Notes under the pieces: generated by a model
The model's input: the letters and a program-made list of their open reading frames with translations, nothing else
Database searches by the model: none
Told to the model about the DNA's origin: nothing
Part shown: positions 63,721 to 64,000 of the stretch, one piece after another
Layout of the letters: each line of letters opens with the position of its first letter
Numbering within the stretch: the first letter of the stretch is position 1
Assembly (NCBI GenBank): GCA_016841645.1
Contig: JAENYS010000006.1
Location: forward strand, 1 to 64,000
Length of the DNA: 64,000 nt
Direction: 5' to 3'
Source of the DNA: Desulfoscipio geothermicus
GTDB lineage: Bacteria > Bacillota > Desulfotomaculia > Desulfotomaculales > Desulfallaceae
Position numbers and translations under genes: made by a program

Positions 63721-64000
63721 CGCAAAAAAATTGGTCGGAGAGAATTAACCCGGTGGTGCGCAATCTCCCGCCCTCGGGCATTAGAAAGTTTTTTGATTTG
63801 GTTTCCGAAACCAAAGGTGTAATTTCCCTGGGGGTTGGTGAACCTGATTTTGTAACTCCCTGGCATATCCGGGAGGCATGTATTTACTCTCTGGAAAAAG
63901 GCTATACCATGTATACCTCCAACTGGGGTCTTTTAGAATTAAGAGAGGCTGTGGCTGCCGATGTGGAGGGTACCTATGATATTAAATATAACCCTCGCGA
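63717..64000 (+). CDS. Class I/II aminotransferase, partial (5' end)
   Basis: The first 94 codons of a PLP aminotransferase that runs off the window: INPVVRNLPPSGIRKFFDLV, VISLGVGEPDFVTPWHIREA and YTSNWGLLELREAVA are the fold-type I opening of AspC/PatA-like enzymes. The PLP lysine lies beyond the end. The substrate is open; the T-box amino acid would be a strong hint. The ATG overlaps the stop of the Lrp-type gene. Confidence 0.9.
   Translation, partial: MTQKNWSERINPVVRNLPPSGIRKFFDLVSETKGVISLGVGEPDFVTPWHIREACIYSLEKGYTMYTSNWGLLELREAVAADVEGTYDIKYNPR

Noticed and set aside
1-64000. CRISPR array
   Set aside because: No run of regularly spaced direct repeats was seen; the only phased repeats are the three 10-bp units at 42573-42602.

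Overview
The window looks like part of the chromosome of a Gram-positive, endospore-forming, sulfate-reducing anaerobe of the Desulfotomaculum/Peptococcaceae type. The support is a complete dsrAB-dsrD set with dsrMK and dsrN but no dsrJOP genes, together with spore genes (sleB-ypeB, yyaC, a CotF-like coat gene, many SipL-type DUF3794 genes), a T-box leader, a SCIFF peptide with its radical SAM maturase, and frequent GTG/TTG starts behind strong AGGAGG ribosome binding sites. The species cannot be named from the sequence alone.

Layout. 1-55: 3' part of tRNA-Glu. 0.1-20.3 kb: a surface-glycan locus. A minus-strand operon (oxidoreductase, acyltransferase, aminotransferase, glycosyltransferase) resembles the route that adds acylated amino groups to nucleotide sugars. 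A plus-strand series carries a CapD-type dehydratase, UDP-glucose dehydrogenase, UDP-glucuronate decarboxylase, two phosphoglycosyl transferases, a FemAB-like protein, an LCP ligase, a Wzx-type flippase, a Wzy/ligase-type protein, two GT2, a GT4 and a WecG-type enzyme. Together these give sugar supply, lipid-linked assembly, flipping, polymerisation and attachment.

20.6-28.2 kb: eleven separate single-domain DUF3794 (SPOCS) genes, including a duplicated three-gene block, around a membrane protein with an internal repeat. Late-sporulation (sigma-K-like) promoter motifs precede at least two of the transcription units. A frameshifted gene remnant lies among them. 28.5-29.5 kb: a decayed IS200/IS605 element. 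29.7 kb: yyaC. 30.9 kb: tRNA-Gly(CCC). 31.2-34.3 kb: an AT-rich three-gene gtr-type glycosylation set. 34.5-36.1 kb: SCIFF precursor and maturase. 36.2-42.1 kb: cell-wall and housekeeping genes (LysM/G5/M23 peptidase, TPR protein, MA-type peptidase, murA, an isolated hisF, rlmH). 42.2-47.5 kb: an HTH/substrate-binding regulator with phased repeats upstream, a CotF-like gene, a eukaryotic-type icd and glnS. 47.6-49.4 kb: hflX on the minus strand.

49.6-59.8 kb: the sulfite-reduction region, with dsrA, dsrB, dsrD, a TPR protein, a HEAT-repeat protein and an FmdB zinc ribbon on the opposite strand, an Mrp-type ATPase, dsrM, dsrK and dsrN. DsrAB would reduce sulfite, DsrMK would link the membrane quinone pool to thiol/disulfide chemistry, and DsrN would amidate the siroheme. 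60.4-62.8 kb: sleB and ypeB for germination. 62.9-64.0 kb: a T-box leader, an Lrp/AsnC-type regulator and the start of a class I/II aminotransferase that runs off the window.
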